Shown: positions 16,742 through 26,544, numbered from the stretch's first letter. The stretch: 64,000 nt of DNA from UBA6168 sp039819485 (GCA_039819485.1 JBCBRY010000036.1:6694-70693); one strand, 5' to 3'. The notes: generated from the letters alone by a model not told the origin. Translations and numbers: made by a program.

Positions 16742-18352
16742 TTAAATCAGTCCGTAAGCGGGCAGTGTCAGGAATTCCACAAATTCCTCCTCTTTTATCA
16801 AGCGGTCAAATAGGTCGGTCGCTTCTGAAAATTGACCTTTTTCGAACCTGTCGGTTCCAACATAAGCCTTGATTTTTTCCAGTTCTTCCACCAATAGCTG
16901 GCGGTATAAATCGTACGTAATCGGAGTGTTATTTTCGAGTTTGGCGCCCGAGTGAATCCATTGCCAAACCTGGGTTCTTGAAATTTCTGCGGTAGCAGCG
17001 TCTTCCATCAAATTGTAAATGGCGGCGGCCCCATTGCCCCGCAACCAGCTCTCGATGTACAGGATGCCGACATTGATGTTCAGGCGCAGGCCAGCCTCGG
17101 TAATAGTGCCGTCGGGTGCCTGCACGAGGTCTGCGGCATTCACTTTGACATCTTCGCGTTTGTTGAAAATCTGGTTTTGGATTGGCATGTATTTGTCAAA
17201 AACCTCCATGGCCACCGGTACCAGGGCGGGGTGTGCCACCCAGGTGCCGTCGTGCCCGTTTTTCACTTCCGTCAGTTTGTCCTGTCGGACTTTTCCCAGT
17301 GCTTTTTCGTTGGCCTCGGGGTTGTTTTTTATAGGGATTTGCGCTGCCATGCCACCCATTGCATGCACGCCCCTTTTGTGGCAGGTCTGAATGACCAACT
17401 GGGAGTAGGAGCTCATGAAATGTGTGCCCATCCCTACTTTGGCGCGGTCTGGCAGAACGAAGCCCGGCAGGTTTCTGAATTTTTTGATGTAGGAAAAGAT
17501 GTAGTCCCATCTCCCGCAATTCAACCCTGCAGAGTGGTGGCGCAGCTCGTACAAGATTTCATGGAGTTCAAAGCTGGCCAGGATGGTTTCAATCAGGACG
17601 GTCGCCTTGATGGTATTTTGTGGAATGGACAAAGCATCCTGGGCAAAGACAAAGACGTCGTTCCAGAGGCGGGCTTCTAAATGGCTTTCCAGTTTCGGCA
17701 AATAGAAATAAGGGCCGCTCCCACTGTCAATCAGGTTTTTGGCGTTGTGAAAAAAGTAGAGACCAAAGTCGACCAGGCTGCCGCTCATGTTTTCCCCGTC
17801 GCAGGTCAGGTGTTTTTCTTCCAAATGCCAGCCCCTGGGACGTACCATCAGAGTGGCTGTCGTTTCGTTCAGTTGATAGTATTTCCCTTTTGTGGGGTGG
17901 GTATAATCAATGGTTCTGTCAATGGCATCGCGAAGGTTGATCTGGCCCTGCATGGTATTTTCCCAATTCGGGGTGTTGCTGTCTTCGAAATCGGCCATGA
18001 AAACCTTGGCCCCTGAATTCAGGGCATTGATGATCATTTTCCGCTCTACCGGCCCGGTGATCTCCACGCGCCTGTCCAAAAGGTCTGTTGGCAGAGGGGC
18101 GACCTCCCAGTCTCCTTCCCGGACGTTTTTTGTGGCCGGTAAAAAATCGGGCATGGTTCCTTGGTCGAGGGCGGCCTGCCTGTCGGCCCGGTTTTTCAGG
18201 AGTTCCTTTCTTCGGTGATTGAATTGTAGGTGCAGGGATTTTAAGAATTCGAGGGCCCCGGCGGTCAGGACGGTCTCAAATCCTTCACGGAAAGTACCCT
18301 TGATCATGACATTTTGAACGTCTGGAAAAGTAGTGATAAGCGAAGCGGTCAT
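16742..18352 (-). CDS. aceB: Malate synthase A
   Basis: The second glyoxylate-shunt enzyme condenses glyoxylate with acetyl-CoA to malate. The 536-residue length and TIM-barrel motifs fit the A isoform: MADFEDSNTPNWEN, LMVRPRGWHLEEKH, GPYFYLPKLESHLEARLW, the GRWDYIFSYIKKF segment, MGGMAAQIPIKN and a C-terminal NGAAAIYNLMEDAATAEISR region. It is the first gene of aceB-aceA and is divergent from a RamB/ScfR-like regulator. The 276-base intergenic region contains a 23-base palindrome likely to be the regulator's site. Confidence 0.97.
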   Translation of the reverse strand: MTASLITTFPDVQNVMIKGTFREGFETVLTAGALEFLKSLHLQFNHRRKELLKNRADRQAALDQGTMPDFLPATKNVREGDWEVAPLPTDLLDRRVEITGPVERKMIINALNSGAKVFMADFEDSNTPNWENTMQGQINLRDAIDRTIDYTHPTKGKYYQLNETTATLMVRPRGWHLEEKHLTCDGENMSGSLVDFGLYFFHNAKNLIDSGSGPYFYLPKLESHLEARLWNDVFVFAQDALSIPQNTIKATVLIETILASFELHEILYELRHHSAGLNCGRWDYIFSYIKKFRNLPGFVLPDRAKVGMGTHFMSSYSQLVIQTCHKRGVHAMGGMAAQIPIKNNPEANEKALGKVRQDKLTEVKNGHDGTWVAHPALVPVAMEVFDKYMPIQNQIFNKREDVKVNAADLVQAPDGTITEAGLRLNINVGILYIESWLRGNGAAAIYNLMEDAATAEISRTQVWQWIHSGAKLENNTPITYDLYRQLLVEELEKIKAYVGTDRFEKGQFSEATDLFDRLIKEEEFVEFLTLPAYGLI

Positions 18353-18408
18353 ATGCGAAAAGTTTTGTAGTTTTAAATGAAATCTTCCGCAAGGTATGTA
18401 TTTTTTTC

Positions 18409-18431
18409 TATTAGCGGAAATTCCGCTAATA
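18409..18431. promoter_or_regulatory. 23-base palindrome, candidate operator for the glyoxylate-shunt regulator
   Basis: TATTAGCGGAA-A-TTCCGCTAATA is a perfect odd palindrome centred on base 18420, between the divergent aceB and XRE/ScfR-like genes. Partial half-sites lie nearby (CTTCCGC at 18384-18390, GGCGGAGA at 18471-18478). Its symmetry and place make it the best candidate binding site for the regulator encoded at 18629. Confidence 0.55.
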
Positions 18432-18628
18432 ATATTTTTTCTGCTAAAAGGAGAATGATTCGCTATCTTTGGCGGAGAGAATTGTAGGTAGTCATTTAAA
18501 CGAACGAGGTTTTAAAGCTGCAAATAATTGAAAATCAATTTGTTAGATTGGCATGAATCGACCCCCCGCGTGTCATTTGTGGTGGAGTGTTCTACGGATT
18601 GTAAAGGATTTATTAAATTTTTAAAAAA

Positions 18629-20110
18629 ATGATGAGCAACGAAAAAATAATAAGATTGATTTTTGGCTTCAAGGTGAGACACCTGCGGCAGCAGCAAAAC
18701 CTGTCTTACCAGGAATTGGGGGAGCGGACGAGTTTGTCCACCTCTTATCTGAATGACATTGAAAAAGGGAAGCGGTACCCCAAGCCGGCGAAGATCACGG
18801 CACTGGCCAATGCCCTGGGCGTGGACTATAATTATATGGTGGCGACCAACGCCTCCAAAAAATTGCAGCCGATCATTGATCTGTTGAATTCCAAATTTTT
18901 CAAGTTGTTCCCACTGGAGACTTTTGGTATCAGCCTGGAAAAGCTGTTGGAACTTTTCACGCAGACACCGGACAAGGTCAATGCTTTCATTTCCACCATT
19001 TTTAAGATTGCCCGCAACTACCAGGTGGACGAAACGCAGTTTTATAAGGAAGCCTTGCGCTCGTACCAGGACATGCACAACAATCATTTTCCCGAGCTGG
19101 AACTGGCTGTCGAAAATTTTAGAAAAGACTATTCAATTAAAAAAGTTCTTCCCCTTACACCGGGTTTTTTGGAGGATCAATTGGAGGAAATTTACGGCAT
19201 ACGAATCGACCGGAAAAGATTGGCCAAAGACAAGGCCATCCGTCATATCCGCTCTTATTTTAAGCCCGGTGACAATGTCCTTTATTTGCAAAAAGGGCTG
19301 TCAGCGGAGCAGGAAAACTTTCTGCTGGCGCGTGAACTGGGCTTCCAGTACCTCCAGCTAAAAGAACGGCCTTTTGAAACGACCATCATCCAAATCGATT
19401 CTTTTGAAAAATTATTGAATAACTACAAAGCCTCCCATTTTGCTGCAGCTTTGTTGATGGACGGGGCAACCCTTGCCAATGATATCCGGCAATTTGCCAG
19501 GGAAAATAGCTGGCAGCCTGATCTGTTTTTAAGTTTTTTAAAAAAATACCATGTCAGCACAGAAACGCTGATGCAGCGCCTGACCAATATTTTGCCCCAT
19601 CATTTTGGCCTTGAAGACTTGTTCTTCATCCGCCTGACGGGCAGCGAAGATTTGAAAACATTTTCGATGAAAAAAGACTTGCACCTGTCCCAGCTGCACA
19701 GTCCTTACAATAACGAACTGAACGAGCACTACTGCAACCGCTGGGTGTCCATCACGGCCATCAAGGCATTGCGGATGGCGAAAGGCAAAAAGTCAAAACC
19801 ACCGATTATTGCCGATGCGCAGATTTCCAAATATTGGAATACGGACAAGGCATACCTGTGCATCACACTGGCCAAGCCGGGCTTCCAAAACCCGAAACAG
19901 GGAGCCAGCGTCACCCTGGGCCTACTGGTAAACCCCCACCTAAAGGGGATCTTTCATTTTTTAAGCGATCCCCAATTAAAATACCGGGAAGTGCACACCA
20001 CCTGTGAGCGCTGTGGGATCATTGATTGCGAGGCCCGGGTGATGTCGCCGGTGATCATTGAGCAAAAGGAAGCGGAGGCAACGGTGCTTGATTCTTTGCG
20101 GGAATTATAA
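18629..20110 (+). CDS. XRE-family regulator with inactive IrrE-like domain, RamB/ScfR type
   Basis: A 493-residue transcription factor of the family that includes RamB (acetate and glyoxylate genes) and ScfR short-chain fatty-acyl-CoA regulators. Residues ~12-68 are a Cro/XRE helix-turn-helix (YQELGERTSLSTSYLNDIEK). A helical region follows, then an ImmA/IrrE-like fold (~200-300) in which the zinc site HExxH is replaced by LARELGF (~233-239), so no peptidase activity is expected. The C-terminal part has the family's cysteine cluster, CERCGIIDCEAR (~457-468). It is divergent from aceB-aceA, so control of the glyoxylate shunt in response to acyl-CoA or acetate is likely. Family evidence is good; the target is inferred from position. 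Confidence 0.85.
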   Translation: MMSNEKIIRLIFGFKVRHLRQQQNLSYQELGERTSLSTSYLNDIEKGKRYPKPAKITALANALGVDYNYMVATNASKKLQPIIDLLNSKFFKLFPLETFGISLEKLLELFTQTPDKVNAFISTIFKIARNYQVDETQFYKEALRSYQDMHNNHFPELELAVENFRKDYSIKKVLPLTPGFLEDQLEEIYGIRIDRKRLAKDKAIRHIRSYFKPGDNVLYLQKGLSAEQENFLLARELGFQYLQLKERPFETTIIQIDSFEKLLNNYKASHFAAALLMDGATLANDIRQFARENSWQPDLFLSFLKKYHVSTETLMQRLTNILPHHFGLEDLFFIRLTGSEDLKTFSMKKDLHLSQLHSPYNNELNEHYCNRWVSITAIKALRMAKGKKSKPPIIADAQISKYWNTDKAYLCITLAKPGFQNPKQGASVTLGLLVNPHLKGIFHFLSDPQLKYREVHTTCERCGIIDCEARVMSPVIIEQKEAEATVLDSLREL

Positions 20111-20212
20111 ACCTGCCTATCCGTCGACCTAAGCCGCCCGTTGATCGAAAACCGCACCTGCCGCCCTTCTATTCCCTTTTCAAATTTTATCTTGACAAAA
20201 AATTGAACGGAG

Positions 20213-20223
20213 TGACTAAGTCA
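20213..20223. promoter_or_regulatory. Short palindrome upstream of the efflux operon
   Basis: TGACT-A-AGTCA lies 95 bases before the first efflux gene, after CTTGACAAAA. Short symmetric TGACTnnAGTCA-like sites are common operators of TetR-type repressors at Bacteroidota efflux operons, but no TetR gene is in the window. This is a candidate only. Confidence 0.3.
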
Positions 20224-20317
20224 GTGTAAGGAAATTCACAAAAGACTTTAGCACGTTTGTAACGGAATCAAAAGCCGCAGCGTCTATTGCGAAAAGGAAA
20301 CAGCATCACCAACTAAA

Positions 20318-21202
20318 ATGAATATCTCCATACAGGGCCTTAACAAGATCTATCCGAACGGTAATCAGGCATTAAAGGATGTCAACCTTGAGATCAAGGA
20401 AGGCATGTTTGGCCTGTTGGGGCCAAATGGAGCGGGCAAGTCCAGCCTGATGCGCATCCTCGTTTCCCTCATGAAACCCAGTAGCGGTACTGTTCTGGTC
20501 AATGGTAAGGACGCTGCCAGGCACCGCGGCTATGTGCGCAGCATGTTGGGTTATCTGCCGCAGGATTTCAGTTTCTTTTCCAATCTGACGACCCACGAGT
20601 TTCTGGACTATGCTGCCCGCTTGGCCGGCATGCGCCGCGGCCGAGAACGGAAAGCGGCGGTCGATAACCTGCTTGAAGAAGTCGGCCTTTTTGATGTGCG
20701 CAGCCGCAAGGCCGGCAAACTGTCGGGTGGGATGAAGCGGAGGCTGGGCATTGCACAGGCATTGATCAACGATCCCAACATCATTATTGTCGATGAACCG
20801 ACGACCGGGCTGGATCCCGAAGAACGCATCCGCTTCCGCAACCTGCTGGCCCGGCTGAGTTCCCGTGAAGTGATCATTATCCTTTCTACCCATATCGTAG
20901 CCGACATTTCCAGTACTTGCGAACACATGGCCCTGTTGAATCGCGGGCAGGTCGCTTTTACTGGCTCGCCCGAGGAATTGATTCGCCAGGCGAAGGGCCA
21001 TGTCTGGTCTATTTATGTGACGGAAAAGGAATATGTGGAGGTGAACCAAAAATACCACGTCGTGGCCACGGTGATGATGAAAGATGGGTGGAAGGTAACG
21101 GTGGTCGGCGACGAAGTGGAAGGCTACCGGGCCGAGCCGATCACACCGAACCTGGAGCATGCGTATGTGTACTTTGTGGAACATGTGATAAATAGGAGTT
21201 AG
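20318..21202 (+). CDS. ABC transporter ATP-binding protein
   Basis: A 294-residue nucleotide-binding subunit. The A-loop tyrosine is in LNKIYPNG; Walker A GPNGAGKSS is at ~35-43, the signature LSGGMKRRLGIAQ at ~133, Walker B IIIVDEPTTGLD at ~155 and the switch histidine in LSTHIV. The C-terminal ~70 residues are an extra domain ending VEHVINRS. It is closely similar in sequence style to the ATPase domain fused to the RND pump at 30921 (both have DPxERIRFRN and GYLPQ), so the two are likely paralogues. Its partner is the permease encoded next. It acts on the cytoplasmic face of the inner membrane. Confidence 0.93.
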   Translation: MNISIQGLNKIYPNGNQALKDVNLEIKEGMFGLLGPNGAGKSSLMRILVSLMKPSSGTVLVNGKDAARHRGYVRSMLGYLPQDFSFFSNLTTHEFLDYAARLAGMRRGRERKAAVDNLLEEVGLFDVRSRKAGKLSGGMKRRLGIAQALINDPNIIIVDEPTTGLDPEERIRFRNLLARLSSREVIIILSTHIVADISSTCEHMALLNRGQVAFTGSPEELIRQAKGHVWSIYVTEKEYVEVNQKYHVVATVMMKDGWKVTVVGDEVEGYRAEPITPNLEHAYVYFVEHVINRS

Positions 21203-21321
21203 GATAGTTTCAGTAGAGTGTATAAAGGAGAAGGTAGAAGGACGCAAGGAATTGATATGATCTGATTTCCTCGAATGCCGGGGAATCCCCGAAATACCAT
21301 TTTTGATAAACCCAATTCATA

Positions 21322-21389
21322 GTAACAAAAGTTATTTGACGCTCTTCGCCGCCTCTGGCGGCGAAGCGACTCAAAAAAACTTTTGTCAC
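21322..21389 (+). repeat. Long inverted repeat between the ATPase and permease genes
   Basis: Left arm 21322-21353 (GTAACAAAAGTTATTTGACG then CTCTTCGCCGCC) pairs imperfectly with 21357-21389 (GGCGGCGAAGCG to ACTTTTGTCAC) around a TCT loop. It ends 14 bases before the chosen ATG of the permease. There is no T tract suited to termination; it would form a large hairpin in the operon mRNA. Confidence 0.7.
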
Positions 21390-21403
21390 AATGTACTCAA
21401 CCC

Positions 21404-24400
21404 ATGTTGTCAACTTTCAGGACCATAGCAAAATACGAACGGGTCATCCTGCTGCGCAGTTGGTTTTTCCGTATTTTTTCTGGGCTGTCGTTGTTGTTCC
21501 TTTTTGCGTTCAACATGGGAGAGGTTTCACCAGTGGGTGACATGCAGTGGGCCTACCGCGCCGTTCCGTCGAATATGCCTTACCTGAACATGTTTTTGCT
21601 GAACATTGCGCAGGCGATCATTGCGGTTTTTTTATCGTCGGAATTTATCAAGCGGGAGCGCAAACAGGACACTGCCGAGGTGTTTTATGTCCGTTCGATG
21701 AGCAATGCCACCTACATGCTCGGCAAGGCCTGGAGTATACTTTCGATCTTTTTGCTCATTAATGTTGCGGTGCTGGTCATGGGGCTGATTTTTAATTCGC
21801 TGGCACTGGATACTTCCATTGACTGGAAGGCCTACTTGTACTACCCCTTACTGATTTCCCTGCCAACGCTCCTCTACATCATCGGCCTGTCCACTTTGAT
21901 GATGAGTATCATCCGCAACCAGGCCCTGACTTTTGTGATCCTGCTGGGCTACATCATGTCCAGCCTGGTCTATATCAAAGGTTCTTACAATTACCTGTTT
22001 GATTACATGGCCTTTTACCTGCCACTGTTTCATTCGGAGCTGGTCGGTTTCACGGACTGGCCAACCATCCTGACGCTGCGGACGATGTATGCCTGTCTTG
22101 GGTTGGGTTTTCTCTTTTTCTCTATTTTTAATATGAAACGCCTGCGGCAATCAAGGCTGGCCAATCGGTTGTCGTTGTTTTTGGGAGTGGCCTTCGTTGG
22201 TGCTGGCCTGTTTTTGGGAAAACAGCATTGGGATCGTTTTCAGCAAAGCATCGGTTTGCCGCAGCAAATGATTGCGCTCAATAATCAATTTGTTGACCAT
22301 GCCAGGATCGACATTGAGGAACATAAAATTCACCTGGAACAGGCTGAAAACAGTTTTGCCGCCACTTCCCGAATCAGAGGAATCACGGAGGCGGCGGCCA
22401 GCGAATTTGTCTTTACGCTGAATCCTGGACTGGAGGTTAAGACGGTAAGTGCAGGAGAACGAGCTGTGACATTTGAGCGTCAAACGCATCTGTTATTCGT
22501 CAAGGCGGATGCCGAGCTACCGGCTGGTACCCCCCTTGATCTGACGATTCAGTACGAGGGCACGATTGACGAAGATGGCTGTTACCTGGACATTGATCAC
22601 AAAAAGAAATTTGAAAAGCCAGAGGGGACTGTTTTCGACATTGGCCGTCGGTATGCCTTCGTTCATCCTTCGTTCCTGTTGCTGACACCGGAAAACCAGT
22701 GGTACCCACAGGCCGGGGTAGGGTATAGTGACACCAGCCCCAATTGGTACCGTAAGGACTTCGTCCAATATCAGTTGACCGTCAAAACATTGCCGGGGCT
22801 TATCCCCGTTTCACAGGGCAACATTCAACCAATGGATGAAAACACGTACACCTTTGAACCGGAGATGGCGCTGCCGCAAATTTCCTTGTCGGTCGGAAAA
22901 TATGAAAAGCAAAGCTTCCAGGCGGACAGCCTCAAGTTGTCGGTCTATTATACCGAGGGGCACAACTATTTTGAAACGGCCCTGCCCGATATCAGAGACA
23001 CGCTGGAATCTCTCATTCGGGAAAGACTGGCGGATTACGAGCGCCAGGCCGGACTCAAATATCCGTTTCAGGAATTTTCGATTGTGGAAGTGCCGGGCCA
23101 ATTCAAATCCTACGACCGCGTCTGGACCTCCGTACACCAGACCGTTCAGCCCGGTCTGACCTACATGCCGGAGCGCGGGATGTATACCAGGCGGCTCGAT
23201 TTTAACGGATCGGCAAAACGGCAGAAAAGGTGGGGCCGCAACAAGAACAGTACGCCCGAAGAAATACAAATCAAGGTGCTCAACCAGTTTCTCGATGAGT
23301 TTTTTCGGTTTAAAGAAATAGATACCAGTTGGGAGGGTGGAGATGCAATAGTGGAAGAATCCGTGAATCCGTATTATCAGTTTGCGCAGTTCTATGAGCT
23401 GTGCAACAACCTCGATTCCAAACAATGGCCCGTGCTGAACCGGGTTTTTGAATCCTATCTCCGCAATGATAACAGCTCTGGCCCTGACTGGGCCCGGCGC
23501 TACAGCGGAAGCACCCAGAACGAACTGGCCAACATGGTCTTGCAGGAAAAATCGTTTTCTGAAATCCTGACCCTGAAGGAGAACCAGGCTTTGATCGACA
23601 ATGTCATCGACCTGAAAGGAGAGATGTTGTTTTCTATGTTGCAGGCCAAGGCCGGTACTTCGAGGTTTCGGGAGTTTATCGTTGAATTATTGGAAGCCAA
23701 TCGATTTGAAAACCTGGAACTGACCGCTCTGGATGCGCAGCTCCAGTCCGAATTTGGCGTAAGCCTTTCCCAATACATAGCAAAATGGTTCAATGAAACC
23801 GACCTGCCGCGCTACCTCATTGCCACTCCGGTGGCGGAGAAAGTAGTGGCCGGCAATCGGGAAATGACCAGGGTCCGGTTTAAAGTATCCAATCTTGGAA
23901 CTGCTGAGGGAGTCATTAGATCGACACTGCGAACAGAGGAACCACTGAATAAATTACTGTACCTCGAACCGGGGGAAACCAAAGAGACTTTTTACCTGTC
24001 GGTGGAAGAGCCGAGTGGCATCCAGGTCAATACCCTGGCTTCCGGCAACCTGCCCAATCAGGTGGAATACGTTTTTGATCAAATCAATAAAACTTCAATC
24101 ACCAATGCCCGCGAAGAACAATTGGCATTGGACCGGCCGATTACTATCGTCGACAACGGCCGGGAGATCATCGTCGATAATGAAAATGCGGATTTCGAAT
24201 TTTCTCATTTTGAAGAAATGAGCCGCTTGCGCAAATGGCTGCGACCTGCCGAAGAGGAAGATTTTAAATATAAAGGAACCAAAGTCTGGCGGCCACCATT
24301 GAATTGGACCGCCACCACCGATGATGAATTTTTCGGTGAATTCGTCCGGTCTGCTTTTTATATCAAAGCCGGAGATGGTACGAAGGAAGCAAAATGGAAA

Positions 24401-24682
24401 ATCCCGATCACGGAACCAGGCCGCTACGATGTTTTTTACCATGTATTCAAAGATGAATCTTTCAATTGGTGGCGCGACCAGAAAGGAAGTTACCATTTCA
24501 AGATTCCACATGAAAACGGCCAGGATGAACCAACCATCGAATTGAGCCAACAAACGCCGAGTGGCTGGACCTCCCTCGGAGATTATGAATTCGCAGCAGA
24601 TACGATCACCATCTCACTGACCAATGAAACCAAGCTGCGGGCTGTTTTTGCCGACGCAGTGAAACTGGTGCGGATGGATTGA
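21404..24682 (+). CDS. ABC-2 type permease fused to a degenerate M1-peptidase-like module and a golvesin-C-like domain
   Basis: About 1092 residues from the ATG at 21404 (MLSTFRTIAKYERVILL); an upstream TTG (21383) is in frame but less likely. Residues ~1-285 form an ABC-2 permease with six or more membrane helices. A helix around ~265-285 (FLGVAFVGAGLFLGK) leads into a large extracytoplasmic part (~300-880) laid out like the gluzincin (M1 aminopeptidase-like) domains that some Bacteroidota permeases carry. The expected HExxH is absent: the corresponding region reads SVHQTVQPGLTYMPERG (~573), so zinc binding and catalysis are unlikely. The last ~120 residues (GRYDVFYHVF, GWTSLGDYEF, ADAVKLV) resemble the golvesin C-terminal beta domain. 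It presumably pairs with the ATPase upstream. Confidence 0.75.
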   Translation: MLSTFRTIAKYERVILLRSWFFRIFSGLSLLFLFAFNMGEVSPVGDMQWAYRAVPSNMPYLNMFLLNIAQAIIAVFLSSEFIKRERKQDTAEVFYVRSMSNATYMLGKAWSILSIFLLINVAVLVMGLIFNSLALDTSIDWKAYLYYPLLISLPTLLYIIGLSTLMMSIIRNQALTFVILLGYIMSSLVYIKGSYNYLFDYMAFYLPLFHSELVGFTDWPTILTLRTMYACLGLGFLFFSIFNMKRLRQSRLANRLSLFLGVAFVGAGLFLGKQHWDRFQQSIGLPQQMIALNNQFVDHARIDIEEHKIHLEQAENSFAATSRIRGITEAAASEFVFTLNPGLEVKTVSAGERAVTFERQTHLLFVKADAELPAGTPLDLTIQYEGTIDEDGCYLDIDHKKKFEKPEGTVFDIGRRYAFVHPSFLLLTPENQWYPQAGVGYSDTSPNWYRKDFVQYQLTVKTLPGLIPVSQGNIQPMDENTYTFEPEMALPQISLSVGKYEKQSFQADSLKLSVYYTEGHNYFETALPDIRDTLESLIRERLADYERQAGLKYPFQEFSIVEVPGQFKSYDRVWTSVHQTVQPGLTYMPERGMYTRRLDFNGSAKRQKRWGRNKNSTPEEIQIKVLNQFLDEFFRFKEIDTSWEGGDAIVEESVNPYYQFAQFYELCNNLDSKQWPVLNRVFESYLRNDNSSGPDWARRYSGSTQNELANMVLQEKSFSEILTLKENQALIDNVIDLKGEMLFSMLQAKAGTSRFREFIVELLEANRFENLELTALDAQLQSEFGVSLSQYIAKWFNETDLPRYLIATPVAEKVVAGNREMTRVRFKVSNLGTAEGVIRSTLRTEEPLNKLLYLEPGETKETFYLSVEEPSGIQVNTLASGNLPNQVEYVFDQINKTSITNAREEQLALDRPITIVDNGREIIVDNENADFEFSHFEEMSRLRKWLRPAEEEDFKYKGTKVWRPPLNWTATTDDEFFGEFVRSAFYIKAGDGTKEAKWKIPITEPGRYDVFYHVFKDESFNWWRDQKGSYHFKIPHENGQDEPTIELSQQTPSGWTSLGDYEFAADTITISLTNETKLRAVFADAVKLVRMD

Positions 24683-24805
24683 ATGAAAATTTGGCAAAGG
24701 GTAAAAGTAGAGGGTAGCAGGGAGAGGGACTTTTCCTAAAAATGATTGAGCGGAAGTCTTTCTAACCTTTTACCAGTAATGACAAGAAAAACTTGGGCGG
24801 TAAAT

Positions 24806-24878
24806 TTCTCTGCGAGCTTTGCGGTCTCTGTGTGGAAGTTGCCATTGATCACGCAGGGACCGCAAAGCTCGCAGAGAA
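24806..24878 (+). repeat. 21-base perfect inverted repeat upstream of tolC-like gene
   Basis: The arms TTCTCTGCGAGCTTTGCGGTC (written here without its last base as TTCTCTGCGAGCTTTGCGGT) at 24806-24826 and its exact complement at 24858-24878 flank a 31-base loop. The CTCTGCGAGCTTTGCGG motif resembles a common intergenic repeat type. It lies inside a frame that could extend the next gene, but the signal peptide start is downstream. Confidence 0.75.
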
Positions 24879-24939
24879 CAATATGTCTCAAGTTTACTTG
24901 ACACGATACACCTGCTCTCTACCAAACAAACGACTGATT

Positions 24940-26436
24940 ATGAAATACGCTAAAATACAATACCGAACCATCATTGTAGTCTTCATGCTGTTTTGTGGAA
25001 TGCATCTCAATATAGCAACAGCCCAGCATGTTTTGACCCTGGAAGCAGCATTGGACATCGCTGAAAAAAGCAGCCCGTCCATCCAGCGGTCCTTGTTTAA
25101 CATTGAACAATATCAATACAGCCTGGATGCGGAACGGGCCTCTTTGAAGTCGCGTTTTTCCCTGACGCTCGATCCCTTTGGTTACAGCCGGACGAGGAGT
25201 TTTAATAAACAATTTTCACAGTGGTTTACGAATACAGAACGGTATTCATCCGGTGAGTTCCGGGTAGACCAGCCCATTTTGGCGACTGATGGCACGCTGG
25301 CATTGATCAATAATCTCAGCTGGCAGAGCAACGATACCGATATTGCTGGTGTGGGTGAAAACTCCAATACGGCATTTTACAATAATTTGTATTTGGCTTA
25401 TAATCAACCGATTTTTACTTACAACCGACGTAAAATGGCATTGAATGAACTAGAGCTGAACTATGAGAATGCTAACCTTCAATATGCCATTCAGCGGTTG
25501 GCATTAGAGCAAACGATTACCGGACAGTTCTTCGATGTGTACCTCGCCCAATTGAATCTCGATATTGCCCAAGAAGAATTGACCAATACCACCAATAACT
25601 TCGAAATTGTCAAAAACAAAGTAGAGGCCGGGCTGCTGGCGCAAGAGGAACTCTATCAGGCCGAACTCAATTTTGCCAATGCCCAGCTGTCCGTTCAGGA
25701 CAACGAACTCGCACTGGCCAATGCCGAAGAGGCTTTCAAAAGAGAACTGGGGATGAACCTGGATGAAGAAATTCGATTGTTGACAGACCTTGAGGCCAGG
25801 CCCGTGGTCGTTGATCTGGATAAAGCCGTCGACCTCGCCCTGCAATCCCGCATGGAACTCCGCCAGCGGGAAATCGATATTGAAAAATCATTTTTTGAAC
25901 TGGAACGTACCAAGGCCCTGAATGAATTCAAGGCCGACCTGCAACTTACCCTGGGCGTCTTCGGCGACAACGAGAATTTTACTCAGATTTATGGAATGCC
26001 GACAAACAACCCCAGTGTCGGGCTGACGGTAAATATTCCCCTTTACGATTGGGGGGAGCAAGAGGCGCGCATCAATGCACAGCAAACGACTATGCAATCC
26101 CAACGGCTCGACCTGACGGAAGAGCGCAAACAAATCCGGATGGACATTCGCCGGTCCTACCGCAACGTGCAGACCCAGATGCCCCGCATCGAGATCGCTC
26201 GCAAGAGCGTCGAAAATGCCGAGAGGACCTACGAAATCAATCTCGAACGATACATCAATGGCGACCTGTCCGGTATTGAATTGAATCAGTTTCAGGCGCA
26301 GCTGTCCAGTAAAAAGGTCGACTATGCGTTGGCTTTGATCAACTACAAAAACCAATTGCTTGAACTTAAAATACTCACATTATTTGATTGGGAAAAGCAG
26401 GAGCCCGTCTCGATGGTACTCCCGGGCAATCAGTAA
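24940..26436 (+). CDS. TolC-family outer membrane efflux protein
   Basis: The outer membrane channel of the efflux system. From the ATG at 24940 there is a signal peptide ending ..NIATAQH, then two outer-membrane-efflux-protein repeats made of long coiled helices and beta strands; segments such as LTLEAALDIAEKSSPSIQ, YNQPIFTYNRR, VEAGLLAQEELYQAEL and VGLTVNIPLYDWGEQEARI are typical. The ORF is open a further 49 codons upstream, but that part runs through the inverted repeat and has no signal-peptide character, so I chose the later start. It is followed by the membrane fusion protein and RND genes, the usual tripartite order in Bacteroidota. Confidence 0.9.
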   Translation: MKYAKIQYRTIIVVFMLFCGMHLNIATAQHVLTLEAALDIAEKSSPSIQRSLFNIEQYQYSLDAERASLKSRFSLTLDPFGYSRTRSFNKQFSQWFTNTERYSSGEFRVDQPILATDGTLALINNLSWQSNDTDIAGVGENSNTAFYNNLYLAYNQPIFTYNRRKMALNELELNYENANLQYAIQRLALEQTITGQFFDVYLAQLNLDIAQEELTNTTNNFEIVKNKVEAGLLAQEELYQAELNFANAQLSVQDNELALANAEEAFKRELGMNLDEEIRLLTDLEARPVVVDLDKAVDLALQSRMELRQREIDIEKSFFELERTKALNEFKADLQLTLGVFGDNENFTQIYGMPTNNPSVGLTVNIPLYDWGEQEARINAQQTTMQSQRLDLTEERKQIRMDIRRSYRNVQTQMPRIEIARKSVENAERTYEINLERYINGDLSGIELNQFQAQLSSKKVDYALALINYKNQLLELKILTLFDWEKQEPVSMVLPGNQ

Positions 26437-26544
26437 GGATAGCATGAATCTGTGTACATGACAAAAATGGTCAACTACACAAAAGATTATAACAATTGGG
26501 TTTTGTCCTGATCTTGAAATGTGAATTTAACTTGAACTCATTTT

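Noticed and set aside
21404..24682. Active M1 aminopeptidase
   Set aside because: No HExxH zinc motif is found anywhere in the protein.
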